64,000 nt of DNA. Source: Bradyrhizobium centrolobii. GTDB taxonomy: Bacteria; Pseudomonadota; Alphaproteobacteria; Rhizobiales; Xanthobacteraceae. This document shows positions 51,227-59,962 of the stretch, piece by piece (positions within the stretch are counted from its first letter, which is position 1; the number at the start of each line of letters is the position of its first letter). The translations under genes and the position numbers were made by a program. The stretch covers positions 124,048-188,047 of the forward strand of contig NZ_LUUB01000022.1 of NCBI RefSeq assembly GCF_001641635.1, given 5' to 3'. Below the pieces are notes generated by a model. It did no database searches. It had not been told where the DNA came from and was given only the letters and a program-made list of their open reading frames with translations.

Positions 51227-52447
51227 ATGGCGCGCTTCGCCCGCCTTCGCCTGCGCGCGGCCTGCATCCTGCTGTCGATGCTCGCAGCAAGCACCGCCCA
51301 GGCCCAGAGCTCAGGTCCCGCAAAATACGATCCCGGCGCCGACGACAAGACCATCAAGATCGGCACGACCGCGCCGCTGAGCGGCCCCGTGTCGGCTTTC
51401 GCGCAGATCGCGAAATCGGCGGAGGCGTATTTCCGGAAAGTGAACGACGACGGCGGCGTCAACGGGCGGCGCATCCAGATGATCATCGCCGATGATGCCT
51501 ACAGCCCGCCGAAGACGGTCGAGCAGACGCGGCGGCTGGTCGAGAGCGAGGAAGTGCTGCTGATCTTCGGCGGCGTCGGCACGCCGACCAACAGCGCCGT
51601 GCACAAATATCTCAACGACCGCAAGGTGCCGCAGCTCTTCTTAGGGTCGGGTGCAGCGAAGTGGGACGATCCGAAGAATTTTCCGTGGACGGTCGGCTGG
51701 CAACCGACCTATCGCGACGAGGCGATCGCCTATGCCAAGTACATCAAGGCGAGCCACGCCAATGCGAAGATCGGTGTGCTCTACCAGAACGACGATCTCG
51801 GCAAGGACTATCTGAAGGCGCTGGAGGAAGGGCTCGGCGGCGGCGAGGCGATCGTGGCGCGTGCGGCCTACGAGACCACGGCGCCGACCGTCGACACCCA
51901 GATCCTGCAACTGAAGACCGCCGGCGCCGATGTGGTGCTGGTGGCGGCGACGCCGAAATTCGCGGCCCAAGCGATCCGCAAGATCGGCGAGATCGGCTGG
52001 AAGCCGACGACCATCATCTCCAACGTCTCGGCCTCGATCAGCGGCGTGCTGGAGCCGGCCGGCAAGGACAATTCCACCGGCGTCATCTCCAGCCAGTATC
52101 TGAAGGACGCGACCGATCCGGCGCTGAAGGACGATGCCGGCTACAAGGAGTGGGTCGCCTTCATGGACAAGTACCAGCCTGACACCAATAAGAACGACTG
52201 GCTCAATGTCTATGGCTACACCATTGCGCAGACGCTGGTGACGGTGCTGACAGCGGCCGGCAACGACCTCACCCGCGCCAATGTGATGAAGCAGGCGACT
52301 AACCTGAAGGACGTGCACCTGCCGATGCTGATCAACGGCACCGCGGTGAACAATTCGCCCGAGCGCTACACGCCGATGACGAGCCTCCAGCTCATCCGCT
52401 TCGACGGCACGCGCTGGGTGCCGTTCGGCGAACTCCTGAAGAACTGA
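51227..52447 (+). CDS. ABC transporter substrate-binding protein (LivK-like)
   Basis: A 406-residue periplasmic binding protein. The ATG at 51227 follows GGGGAG and the signal peptide ends near STAQAQ. TIKIGTTAPLSGPVSAFAQI, NDDGGVNGRRIQMI and the later GVLYQNDDLGKDYLKALEEG loop match the branched-chain amino-acid family. Context (MBL hydrolase, TctC-type protein, VOC protein) argues for an organic acid or lactone ligand. It starts an operon divergent from TetR. No permease is present. Confidence 0.88.
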   Translation: MARFARLRLRAACILLSMLAASTAQAQSSGPAKYDPGADDKTIKIGTTAPLSGPVSAFAQIAKSAEAYFRKVNDDGGVNGRRIQMIIADDAYSPPKTVEQTRRLVESEEVLLIFGGVGTPTNSAVHKYLNDRKVPQLFLGSGAAKWDDPKNFPWTVGWQPTYRDEAIAYAKYIKASHANAKIGVLYQNDDLGKDYLKALEEGLGGGEAIVARAAYETTAPTVDTQILQLKTAGADVVLVAATPKFAAQAIRKIGEIGWKPTTIISNVSASISGVLEPAGKDNSTGVISSQYLKDATDPALKDDAGYKEWVAFMDKYQPDTNKNDWLNVYGYTIAQTLVTVLTAAGNDLTRANVMKQATNLKDVHLPMLINGTAVNNSPERYTPMTSLQLIRFDGTRWVPFGELLKN

Positions 52448-52450
52448 CCG

Positions 52451-53344
52451 ATGCGGCAGGTGCGGATCGGCAGCATGCGGGTCGATCTCGTCAGCGAGAT
52501 CCCCGCGCTCGCCTTCGACAAGACCTGGCTGTTCGCCAACGTCACCGACGAGGTGATCGCGGAGAACCGGAGCTGGCTCGATCACCGCTATATCGAGCCG
52601 GACACCGGCCGCTTCATCCTGAGCCACCACTCCTACCTCGTGCGGACGCCACGCTGGACCGCCATCGTCGACACTTGCTGCGGCAATCACAAGAAGCGGC
52701 CGCGCGTGCCGGCGTGGAACGATCTCAACCAGCCTTATCTCGAAAACATGCAGGCGCTGGGTGTCAAGCCCGAGCAGGTCGACTTCGTGATGTGCACGCA
52801 TCTGCATGTCGATCACGTCGGCTGGAACACGCGCCTCATCGACGGCCGCTGGGTGCCGACCTTCCCCAACGCGCGCTATCTGATGGGCCGCGAAGAGTAT
52901 CGGCACTGGGAGGCCGCGCACAACGCCGCGCCTAAGGGCCCGGTGAACCACGGCTCGTTCGAGGATTCGGTGCTGCCGGTGGTTGCGGCCGGCCTCGCCG
53001 AGCTGGTCGAGACCGATCATCGCCTGTTCGACGATCGCGATGCCACCTTGCGCTTCGCGCCGGCCCCGGGCCACACCGCCGGCAACATGCAGATCCATCT
53101 CAACGGCGGCCACGATCACGCGGTGATGTCGGGCGACGTCATTCACCATCCGATCCAGTGCGCCGCGCCGCGGCTGTCGAACGCGGCCGATGTCGATCCG
53201 GCCGCAGCCATCGCGACGCGGCTCGCGCTGCTGGAAGAACTCGCGGATACGCCGAGCTATCTGCTCGCCGGCCATTTTCCCGCGCCGACCGCGGGGCGCG
53301 TGATCAGGCACGGCGACGCGTATCGATTTCGTTTCGAGGATTAG
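52451..53344 (+). CDS. MBL-fold metallo-hydrolase
   Basis: A 297-residue metallo-beta-lactamase-fold enzyme. The zinc site is complete: THLHVDHVGWN (HxHxDH), APGHTAGNM and SGDVIHHPIQ, with LLAGHFPAP at the end. The layout resembles N-acyl homoserine lactonases and related lactonases. It begins three bases after the upstream stop, and the next gene follows 11 bases after its stop. A lactone substrate is plausible but not shown. Confidence 0.87.
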   Translation: MRQVRIGSMRVDLVSEIPALAFDKTWLFANVTDEVIAENRSWLDHRYIEPDTGRFILSHHSYLVRTPRWTAIVDTCCGNHKKRPRVPAWNDLNQPYLENMQALGVKPEQVDFVMCTHLHVDHVGWNTRLIDGRWVPTFPNARYLMGREEYRHWEAAHNAAPKGPVNHGSFEDSVLPVVAAGLAELVETDHRLFDDRDATLRFAPAPGHTAGNMQIHLNGGHDHAVMSGDVIHHPIQCAAPRLSNAADVDPAAAIATRLALLEELADTPSYLLAGHFPAPTAGRVIRHGDAYRFRFED

Positions 53345-53355
53345 GGGAAGCCATC

Positions 53356-54324
53356 ATGATGTTGCGCACGGTCACGCTCTCATTGCTCGCATTACTGTCG
53401 GCGGCACTGCCGGCACGGGCCGAGGATCCTTCGGCCTACCCCACGCACAAGATCAGGATGCTGCTGCCCTTCGCGGCCGGCGGTGGTGGCGACGTGATCG
53501 GCCGGCTGCTCGCGGACAAGATGGGCAAGTCGCTCGGCGAGAGCATCTATATCGAGAACCACACCGGTGCGGCCGGCACGCTCGGCACACAGATGGTCGC
53601 GACCTCTCCGCCCGACGGCTACACCATCACCATCGGCGGCATGACCACGCATGTGCTGGCGCCGGCGATCTATCCAAAACTACCCTATGATCCGATCAAG
53701 GACTTTACGACGATCGGGCGCATCGGCACCTCCTCGATCATGCTGGTCGCGACCAAGGATTTCGCCGCAAATGACGTCAAGGGCCTGATCGCACTCGCGA
53801 AGAAAGGCGAGCCGATCCAGTACGGCAGCTGGGGCGTCGGTTCGACCGGACAGTTCTGCGCCGAGATCCTGACGCAGCAGACCGGCATCAAGATGGGGCA
53901 CGTGCCGTTCAACGGCACCGCCAAGCTCGCCGGCGACCTGCTCGGCGGCCACATCTCGCTCGCGATGCTGGACATGGCCACCGCAACGCCGCTGGTGAAG
54001 GACGGCTCGATCAAGGCGCTGGCGGCCTGCGGCGAACGCTCGCCGAGCCTGCCGGACGTTGCAAGCTACAAGGAGCAAGGCGTGGCGTTCGACCGCAGCC
54101 TCGCCTGGGCAATGTACGCACCCGCCGGCCTTGCCGAGCCGATCGCAAGCAAGCTCTCGGCAGCGCTGAAGGAGGCGCTTGGCGATACCGAGGTCAGGGA
54201 GAAGCTGTTCACGCTCGGCATCACGCCGCAATTCGTCGCCGGTGCGGAGCAGCGCGACATCAACGCGCGCGACATCGCGGCGTGGAAACAGGTTGCCAAG
54301 GACGCCGGGATCGAGGTCAAGTGA
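53356..54324 (+). CDS. Tripartite tricarboxylate transporter-type substrate-binding protein (TctC/Bug)
   Basis: A 322-residue Bug-family protein. The signal peptide MMLRTVTLSLLALLSAALPARA leads into YPTHKIRMLLPFAAGGGGDV, then ENHTGAAGTLGTQMV and SPPDGYTITIGG. It is the second periplasmic binding protein in the same operon (after the LivK-like one), which is unusual. The two could bind related compounds or different steps of one pathway. Membrane subunits are not encoded nearby. Confidence 0.88.
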   Translation: MMLRTVTLSLLALLSAALPARAEDPSAYPTHKIRMLLPFAAGGGGDVIGRLLADKMGKSLGESIYIENHTGAAGTLGTQMVATSPPDGYTITIGGMTTHVLAPAIYPKLPYDPIKDFTTIGRIGTSSIMLVATKDFAANDVKGLIALAKKGEPIQYGSWGVGSTGQFCAEILTQQTGIKMGHVPFNGTAKLAGDLLGGHISLAMLDMATATPLVKDGSIKALAACGERSPSLPDVASYKEQGVAFDRSLAWAMYAPAGLAEPIASKLSAALKEALGDTEVREKLFTLGITPQFVAGAEQRDINARDIAAWKQVAKDAGIEVK

Positions 54325-54355
54325 GCGTCGCAGGCGAGCAGAGGGGAGCGCGGGC

Positions 54356-54895
54356 ATGAGCCGCATCTTCGGCGCGGTGCGCCAGAACGGATATGTGGTG
54401 CGGGACATCCACGCCGCGATGAAGCACTGGATCGACGTCATGGGCGTCGGTCCCTGGTACTACATGGACCGCGTCAAGACCGACTGGTTCCGCCATCGCG
54501 GCCAAAACTCCGACGTCGAGATGAGCATCGCGCTCGCCAATTCCGGCGACCTCCAGATCGAGCTGATCCAGCAGCGCAACGACGCCCCGTCGATGTACAG
54601 GGAGTTCCTCGACTCCGGCCGCGAAGGCCTTCAGCATATGTCGTACTGGAGCCACGACTACCAAGCGCTCTACGACAAGGCGATCGCGCTCGGCTACAGG
54701 ATAGGCCATGAGGGGCAGATCGGCGGCGACAAGGGGCGCTTTGCGTATTTCGACACGCAGGCCCATCCGGGCACCGTGATCGAGATCTCCGACATCAGCG
54801 GCACCAAGGGACCGTTCTTCGAGCACGTCCGGCAGGCCGCGATGAACTGGGACGGCAGGCGGCCGATCCGCGAGGTCGGCGGGGCGAAATCATAG
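54356..54895 (+). CDS. VOC-family (glyoxalase-like) protein
   Basis: A 179-residue VOC-superfamily protein resembling methylmalonyl-CoA epimerase-like and other glyoxalase members. NGYVVRDIHAAMKHWIDVMGVGPWYYM opens the first module; LQIELIQQRND and FAYFDTQAHPGTVIEISD include likely metal ligands (H and E). The ATG is at 54356. It belongs to the TetR-divergent operon and may act on the same catabolic intermediate as the MBL hydrolase. Confidence 0.82.
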   Translation: MSRIFGAVRQNGYVVRDIHAAMKHWIDVMGVGPWYYMDRVKTDWFRHRGQNSDVEMSIALANSGDLQIELIQQRNDAPSMYREFLDSGREGLQHMSYWSHDYQALYDKAIALGYRIGHEGQIGGDKGRFAYFDTQAHPGTVIEISDISGTKGPFFEHVRQAAMNWDGRRPIREVGGAKS

Positions 54896-54983
54896 GATCG
54901 TTTGCCGGATTGCGCACCCCATCGATGCGCCCTAGCATCCGCTCGTTCTCATCGACGAGCCGACTTGCGTCAGGAGCATTGGA

Positions 54984-55682
54984 ATGGCTTCATTTGTCCT
55001 GGTTCACGGTGCCTGGGGTGGCGCACACGGATTTCGACATGTGCGACGGCTGCTCCGCGCCAAGCAGAACGACGTGTCGACACCGTGCCTGACTGGTGTC
55101 GGCGAGCGCATTCACCTCTCCAGCCCGCAGGTCGGCCTCGGCACGCACATCCGCGATGTCGTCAACCACGTGCTGTACGAGGATCTGGACCGGATCGTTC
55201 TGGTCGGCTTCTCCTACGGCGGCTTTGTCGTCACCGGCGCGCTGGAGCACATCGCCGAGCGCGTTGCACATCTCGTCTATCTGGACGCGTTTGTCCCGAG
55301 CAATGGAGAGTCGGTCTGGTCGCATCTCGGTCGCGCGGCCCGCAGCAAAATCGAGCTTGGTCAGGATTGGCTGGTGACGGGTCCAGCGCGCGACTACGAC
55401 GATCCTGCGGAAGGAGAGTGGATGGCCGCACGACGGACCACGCATCCGCAGGGCTGCTTCACGGAGCCTGTCTTCCTGTCACGGCCGCTGGAATCATTTC
55501 CATTCACCAGGACCTACATCAAGGCGACGCAGGCGCCCGAAAACGACATCGGCAACGACGCGTTCTCCGCCCGGCATGCAAAGGACTCGCCGGCCTGGCG
55601 CTACCACGAGATCGCCACCAATCACATGGTCGCAAACAACCGGCCCGAGGAGCTGGCGCGGATCCTCGGGGATCTCGCGTAA
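54984..55682 (+). CDS. Alpha/beta hydrolase (esterase-like)
   Basis: A 232-residue alpha/beta hydrolase. FVLVHGAWGGAHGF is the oxyanion-hole strand, GFSYGG holds the nucleophile S77, and a late histidine lies in IATNHMVANN, consistent with the triad. It resembles plant-type salicylate/methyl-ester esterases and rhizobial homologues. It is 88 bases after the VOC gene and may be a separate unit. It converges with the flippase gene. Confidence 0.85.
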   Translation: MASFVLVHGAWGGAHGFRHVRRLLRAKQNDVSTPCLTGVGERIHLSSPQVGLGTHIRDVVNHVLYEDLDRIVLVGFSYGGFVVTGALEHIAERVAHLVYLDAFVPSNGESVWSHLGRAARSKIELGQDWLVTGPARDYDDPAEGEWMAARRTTHPQGCFTEPVFLSRPLESFPFTRTYIKATQAPENDIGNDAFSARHAKDSPAWRYHEIATNHMVANNRPEELARILGDLA

Positions 55683-55694
55683 GCGCATCCGCAG

Positions 55695-57131
55695 CTAGAC
55701 GCCCAGCGCCTTCCGATTGAAGGTCCGCAGGAAGCGCAGCGACAGCGTCCGCACGTTGGCGACGTTGAGGAGCCACGCCGTGGCGGCATAAGCGAAGCCA
55801 CCCGCGGCGCTCACGATGATGAGCGACACGAGGCCGGTGCCGGCGACTTGCGTTCGTGCAAGCATGATAGCGGCGGCCATCGCCGCCGCAGATGCGGCGA
55901 CGCCGGCGAGCCGGTTGAGATCGAACGGTGCCGGAAAGGCGCGGTGCATCAGCACGACCGCGACGAGGAAGCCGATCGCCTCGGTCGCGAATGTCGCGAG
56001 CGCGGCGCCATAGAGGCCGTAGCCCGCGACCAGCGCGAACATCAGCAGCACGCTCACGACCAGCGTGAGGAAGGATTGCGCCGCCAGCATGAAGGGCCGC
56101 TCGGCCAGCTGGAAGCTGATCTGCACATAGAACTGGTTGGCGATGCCGAAGAAGCGGGCAAGCACCAGCATCGGCAGCAGCGCCGATACGCCGGCGCGGA
56201 AATCGACGCCAACGAGCGTGCCTGCGACCTGGTCTGCCGCCAGCGCGAGCCAGACGGCAACGGGTGCGACGACGACGAGCAGCAGCTCGAGGCTCTCGGT
56301 CAGCCGCTCGCGGGTTGCCGCATCGCTCTTCTCCGACAGAGAGCGGAACACCAGCGGCACGGTTGCCGCGGCGACGCTGGAGGCGATCATGACCATGAAC
56401 TGGCGCGGCAGGTCGGCGGCGACGCCAAAGATGCCGGCGGCGTCCTTGCCGAGCAGGTAGGCGACGATGAGCCGGTCACAGGTGGAATAGAGCGCGACCG
56501 AGAGGCCGGCGAGCGTCAGCGGCAGGCCGTAACGGGCCAGTTGCACAAACTGGGAGCGCTGAAAGCGCGCGATCTTGGTGCGGTCACCGGCGAGATTGAG
56601 GATGATGCCGGTCAGCGAGCCCAGGCCGAACGCCGCGAGCAGGCCCATGCCGCCCCAGCCGAGCCAGATGCCGAGGAGGCCAAAGCCGACGCTCGAGACG
56701 CTGCGCACGATCGCGATGGCGGCGAACCGGTAGGGGCGCAATTTGGCGCGCTCGAATTCCTGGCCGACGTCGACCGCATTCGCCATGATCGCGACGAACA
56801 TGCTGGCCAGCAGCAGCTCGACGCTGACGTCGCTGCGGAACAGGAGGACGAGCGGCGCCGTGGCGCAGAGCGCGGCAACCGTCAGCGCAAAGCCGACCAT
56901 CGCCGTGCCGCGAAAATCCACTTCCGCCGACATCGCCTGATAGCGGGACACCGACAATTTGATCCAGGCAAAGAAGATCGCGCCCAGGATGCTGGCGATG
57001 CTGATACCGACGACATAGACGCCGTACTCGGCCGGGCTCAGGAGCCGCGTATACGCGGTGATCGCGAAGAAGCCGACCGCGGCGGGCAGCACGTAGGCCG
57101 CGAGGTAAATCGAGAAATGGCGGTTCAGCAT
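55695..57131 (-). CDS. Polysaccharide flippase-like membrane protein (MATE/Wzx type)
   Basis: A 478-residue protein with about 12-14 hydrophobic helices from end to end, beginning FSIYLAAYVLPAAVGFFAITAYTRLLSPAEYGVY, which is characteristic of Wzx/oligosaccharide flippases. It would carry lipid-linked sugar units across the inner membrane for surface polysaccharide. A glycosyltransferase remnant and a GH10 gene lie upstream on the other strand, suggesting part of a reduced polysaccharide locus. No polymerase is visible here. Confidence 0.87.
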   Translation of the reverse strand: MLNRHFSIYLAAYVLPAAVGFFAITAYTRLLSPAEYGVYVVGISIASILGAIFFAWIKLSVSRYQAMSAEVDFRGTAMVGFALTVAALCATAPLVLLFRSDVSVELLLASMFVAIMANAVDVGQEFERAKLRPYRFAAIAIVRSVSSVGFGLLGIWLGWGGMGLLAAFGLGSLTGIILNLAGDRTKIARFQRSQFVQLARYGLPLTLAGLSVALYSTCDRLIVAYLLGKDAAGIFGVAADLPRQFMVMIASSVAAATVPLVFRSLSEKSDAATRERLTESLELLLVVVAPVAVWLALAADQVAGTLVGVDFRAGVSALLPMLVLARFFGIANQFYVQISFQLAERPFMLAAQSFLTLVVSVLLMFALVAGYGLYGAALATFATEAIGFLVAVVLMHRAFPAPFDLNRLAGVAASAAAMAAAIMLARTQVAGTGLVSLIIVSAAGGFAYAATAWLLNVANVRTLSLRFLRTFNRKALGV

Positions 57132-57344
57132 GCGAGCACGGGACCGTTGGCGGCCTTGCGGATTAACGGGTCGTTAAACGGTTGGACCTTGGTGTGGCAA
57201 TCGGACTGCATCGCAGCATCCGCAAAGATACCCTCATAATGATGCAATTCGGTCCGCGAAGGAGCCGGGCCGGCCTATTTCGCGCGTTAGCGTTAAATTT
57301 GCCCTCCGAGGAAAGAGACGACCGCTGGTTTCCCAGCGACCGCC
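57132..57344. other. Divergent intergenic region with glycosyltransferase debris to its right
   Basis: About 210 bases upstream of the flippase gene with no clear gene. The left part should hold the flippase promoter (GGATTAACGGGTCGTTAAACG is a small palindromic element near 57160). Confidence 0.4.
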
Positions 57345-57554
57345 ATGTGCTTCGACCGGCCCAAGGTCGAGGTCTGGCCGATCGGCATCGACACGGACGC
57401 GTGGAGGCCGTCATCGGCCGAGCAAAAGACCACCGACGTGTTGCTCTATGACAAGGTGCAATGGCAGCGCGAACGCCACGCGGTCGAGCTGGTCGAGCAG
57501 ATCCGCACACATCTTGCCGCGAGCGGGCATCCCGTCGAGGAACGAGATCGCTGA
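57345..57554 (+). pseudogene. Glycosyltransferase fragment
   Basis: A 69-residue frame reading KVEVWPIGIDTDAWRP, then DVLLYDKVQWQRERH and ELVEQIRTHLAASGH. This corresponds to the linker and donor-domain entry of family GT4-like surface-polysaccharide glycosyltransferases. The N-terminal acceptor domain and the C-terminal UDP-binding end are missing, so it is a remnant. It precedes the GH10 gene on the same strand. Confidence 0.55.
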
Positions 57555-57664
57555 AAGCCTCATGCAGCGGCGGCCGAAAAGTTAACCCAACCGCAGGAAA
57601 CGCCGGCGTCGCCTGTGATCGGTTGGTACGATGTCATGTTGGTTCCGAAAGGGAACATCGCCAC

Positions 57665-58732
57665 GTGATCAAACTCGGCAGACGCGAATTTCTTCTTGGC
57701 AGCGCCGCAACACTCGCGGCGGGCGCATCCGCGCTCGCCGCTCCGGCATCCAAGCTTGCCAACCGTCGCCCGGGCTATGGTGCTGCGGCCACGCTGTGGG
57801 ATTTGCAGGCCGATCCCCGGCTCGGCGAAGCGATCAGCACCTATTGCACGCAGGTGGTGCCGGTGCTCGAGCTGAAATGGCCGATGCTGCGGCCGGACGC
57901 GCATACCTTCGCCTTCGAACGCGCCGATGCGATCCTGGATTTTGCCAGGCAGAACGATCTGACGATGCGCGGACATGCGCTCGCTTGGTATCATGACATT
58001 CCGGACTGGACCAAGCAGATCAAGGACGCAAAGGGCGTCGAACGCGCCTTCGTCGATCACATCGCGACCGTCGTCTCCTACTACAAGGACAAGCTGACGT
58101 CGTGGGATGTCGTCAACGAGCCAATCCCGGACAATCCGAAGAAGCCCACCGACAGGCGGGAGTCGTTCTGGTCGCAGCATCTCGGCGACCGCTGGATTCC
58201 GCTGGCCTTCCGCACGGCGGCCGCAGCCGATCCCTATGTGAAGCTCGCGATCAACGAATACGACATCGAGTCGGCCAAGGACTCTTTCCTCGCCAAGCGC
58301 GCCGCCTTCCGCAACCTCATCATGGATCTGCTCGACCAGGGCGTGCCGCTTCACGCCGTGGGGCTGCAGTCGCATCTGCATGCGGAGCTCGAGATCGACA
58401 CGCACGGGCTTGCCGAATTCGTCACCGAGCTCAGGTCCTGGGGCCTGGAAGTGCTCGTCACCGAGCTCGACGTCGACGACCAGAAGCTGACGGCCAATCC
58501 GGCCGAGCGCGACGCCATCGTCGCCAAGCGTGTCGATGATCTCCTGACCGCAATCTCGACCAGCGGCCCGGTGCGCTCGATCCTGACCTGGGGGATTTCT
58601 GATCGCTACAGCTGGATCAACGGCACCTTCGCCCGCTTGGACAAGCAGCCGAACCGGCCCTTGCCGCTCGACGGCGAGTTCAAGCCAAAACCATTCATGG
58701 ACGTCATCAGCAAGTTCACGAAGGACGTCTGA
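57665..58732 (+). CDS. TAT-exported GH10 endo-1,4-beta-xylanase-like enzyme
   Basis: A 355-residue glycoside hydrolase family 10 protein. It starts at a GTG (57665). The twin-arginine signal LGRREFLLGSAATLAAG, with ASALAA cleavage, directs export of the folded enzyme. Catalytic residues are visible: the acid/base glutamate in SWDVVNEPI and the nucleophile glutamate in VLVTELDVDD. MRGHALAWYHDIPDW gives the substrate-binding WH-type cleft. GH10 enzymes cleave beta-1,4-xylan or related polysaccharide. In a non-pathogenic soil bacterium it may trim its own exopolysaccharide or plant material. Confidence 0.88.
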   Translation: MIKLGRREFLLGSAATLAAGASALAAPASKLANRRPGYGAAATLWDLQADPRLGEAISTYCTQVVPVLELKWPMLRPDAHTFAFERADAILDFARQNDLTMRGHALAWYHDIPDWTKQIKDAKGVERAFVDHIATVVSYYKDKLTSWDVVNEPIPDNPKKPTDRRESFWSQHLGDRWIPLAFRTAAAADPYVKLAINEYDIESAKDSFLAKRAAFRNLIMDLLDQGVPLHAVGLQSHLHAELEIDTHGLAEFVTELRSWGLEVLVTELDVDDQKLTANPAERDAIVAKRVDDLLTAISTSGPVRSILTWGISDRYSWINGTFARLDKQPNRPLPLDGEFKPKPFMDVISKFTKDV

Positions 58733-58748
58733 GCCGGATCGCACTGCT

Positions 58749-58914
58749 TTCACCTCTCCCCAGCGGGGGGAGAGGCCGGATTGCGCCTGACGATGCGAAG
58801 CATCGTCCAGTGCAATCCGGGTGAGGGGCCGCAGCATTCAGTGAAACTGTAACCCCTCACCCGGATCGCATCTTGGATAAGATATCACCTCTCCCTACGG
58901 GAGAGGTGAGAGTC
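58749..58914. repeat. Intergenic palindromic repeat (CACCTCTCC-type)
   Basis: Several arms occur in order: CACCTCTCCCCAGCGGGGGG, AGAGGCCGGATTGCG, GGGTGAGGGG, CCCCTCACCCGGAT, and CACCTCTCCCTACGGGAGAG at the end. They form nested hairpins. Such GC-rich repeats are widespread between genes in bradyrhizobia. It lies between the GH10 gene and the leftward glycosyltransferase-like gene, where it could stop transcription from both. Confidence 0.75.
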
Positions 58915-58920
58915 ACGCTC

Positions 58921-59868
58921 CTAATGCGCCTTCGGTGTCTCGAATTCGGCTGTGTCTTGCATGTCATCGGGAGACAGGCTCGGGCCACGCCGGTCGCGCG
59001 AGTGCAGCCGGAACACGTCGCGGATGTCGTCAATCGAAGTCGACGAATAGGACTGGATGCAGAGCGCGACCTGTTCGGGCGAGGCGGCGCGCATCATCGC
59101 TTCAATGGCCTGGCGATCGAGGCGGGTGTCGTCCCAGTGCGACACGGCGATGCTGTCTTCGGTGACCTGATGCTTCGCCAGGTATTCCGGCGAGTTCGCG
59201 ACGAAGTTGCCATAAAGCAGGTATTCGGAGAACTTCTTCCTCCGGCACAGCGCCAGAACCCAATTCGTTCCCGTCGCCGACTTGATGGCGGCGGTCATGG
59301 CGCGAACGGTATCCCTGTCCCAGACCAGCGCGTTTCCGACATAGTCATCCGCCGGGAAGGACCGCTCCTTCACGCCGAGAAGCTGATCGATGGTGCGGAG
59401 CCAGAGGCCATGCAGCGGATGGTTGGCGCCGATCGCCTTACAAGTGACGAAGAGCGGCGTCTTCTCAGCGCCGGCATACCGGTCGATGTCGAACTCGCGG
59501 AAGAACAGATTGTCGGAATCCAAAATGCAGACGCGCTGCTCGGGCGCGTTGAGAACGCCGGCGATCTTCAGGATCTGCTGGATGTGCCAGCCATGCACCG
59601 GCGAAGAGAGCAGCGACAGCCAGACCCGACGGTTGCTGAGCTGGAGAACCGGCGGCAGCGCCCAGAGCCATTTCGGCAAATAGCGCGAGGCCGGAACGAT
59701 GACACGCTTGTCGGAGCCGAACCGTTCGAACAGCGGAACGTCTTCATCGTTAACGAGAACATAATGCCGCGTGTATCCCGTCACCCAGGTGTCGATGCTC
59801 TCGCTGAGCAGCGAAAAGCGATCGATATCCTTGGCATAGCTGGCGGTCAGCAGTGCAACGGAATGCAT
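58921..59868 (-). CDS. Hypothetical glycosyltransferase-like protein (DUF6492-type)
   Basis: A 315-residue protein that begins VALLTASYAKDIDRFSLL and contains ILDSDNLFFREFD, a DxD-type metal/nucleotide-sugar motif, like the uncharacterised glycosyltransferase-fold proteins of the DUF6492 group. A second acidic segment is FPADDYVGNALVWDR. It has no signal peptide or membrane helix. The role is probably transfer of a sugar in surface polysaccharide work, judging from the nearby flippase and GH10 genes, but this is tentative. Confidence 0.6.
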   Translation of the reverse strand: MHSVALLTASYAKDIDRFSLLSESIDTWVTGYTRHYVLVNDEDVPLFERFGSDKRVIVPASRYLPKWLWALPPVLQLSNRRVWLSLLSSPVHGWHIQQILKIAGVLNAPEQRVCILDSDNLFFREFDIDRYAGAEKTPLFVTCKAIGANHPLHGLWLRTIDQLLGVKERSFPADDYVGNALVWDRDTVRAMTAAIKSATGTNWVLALCRRKKFSEYLLYGNFVANSPEYLAKHQVTEDSIAVSHWDDTRLDRQAIEAMMRAASPEQVALCIQSYSSTSIDDIRDVFRLHSRDRRGPSLSPDDMQDTAEFETPKAH

Positions 59869-59962
59869 AAGGCGCGCTCAAATGGCCATCGAGGCCCACC
59901 CATACTCGCCCGGCGAGAGGCTGGGAACTGACATTCCAAATCAAGGTAAAGCGAAACAAAGG

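Noticed and set aside
55848..57239. 463-codon plus-strand frame opposite the flippase gene
   Set aside because: Composition is Arg/Glu/Asp/His repeats typical of antisense to a hydrophobic GC-rich gene.
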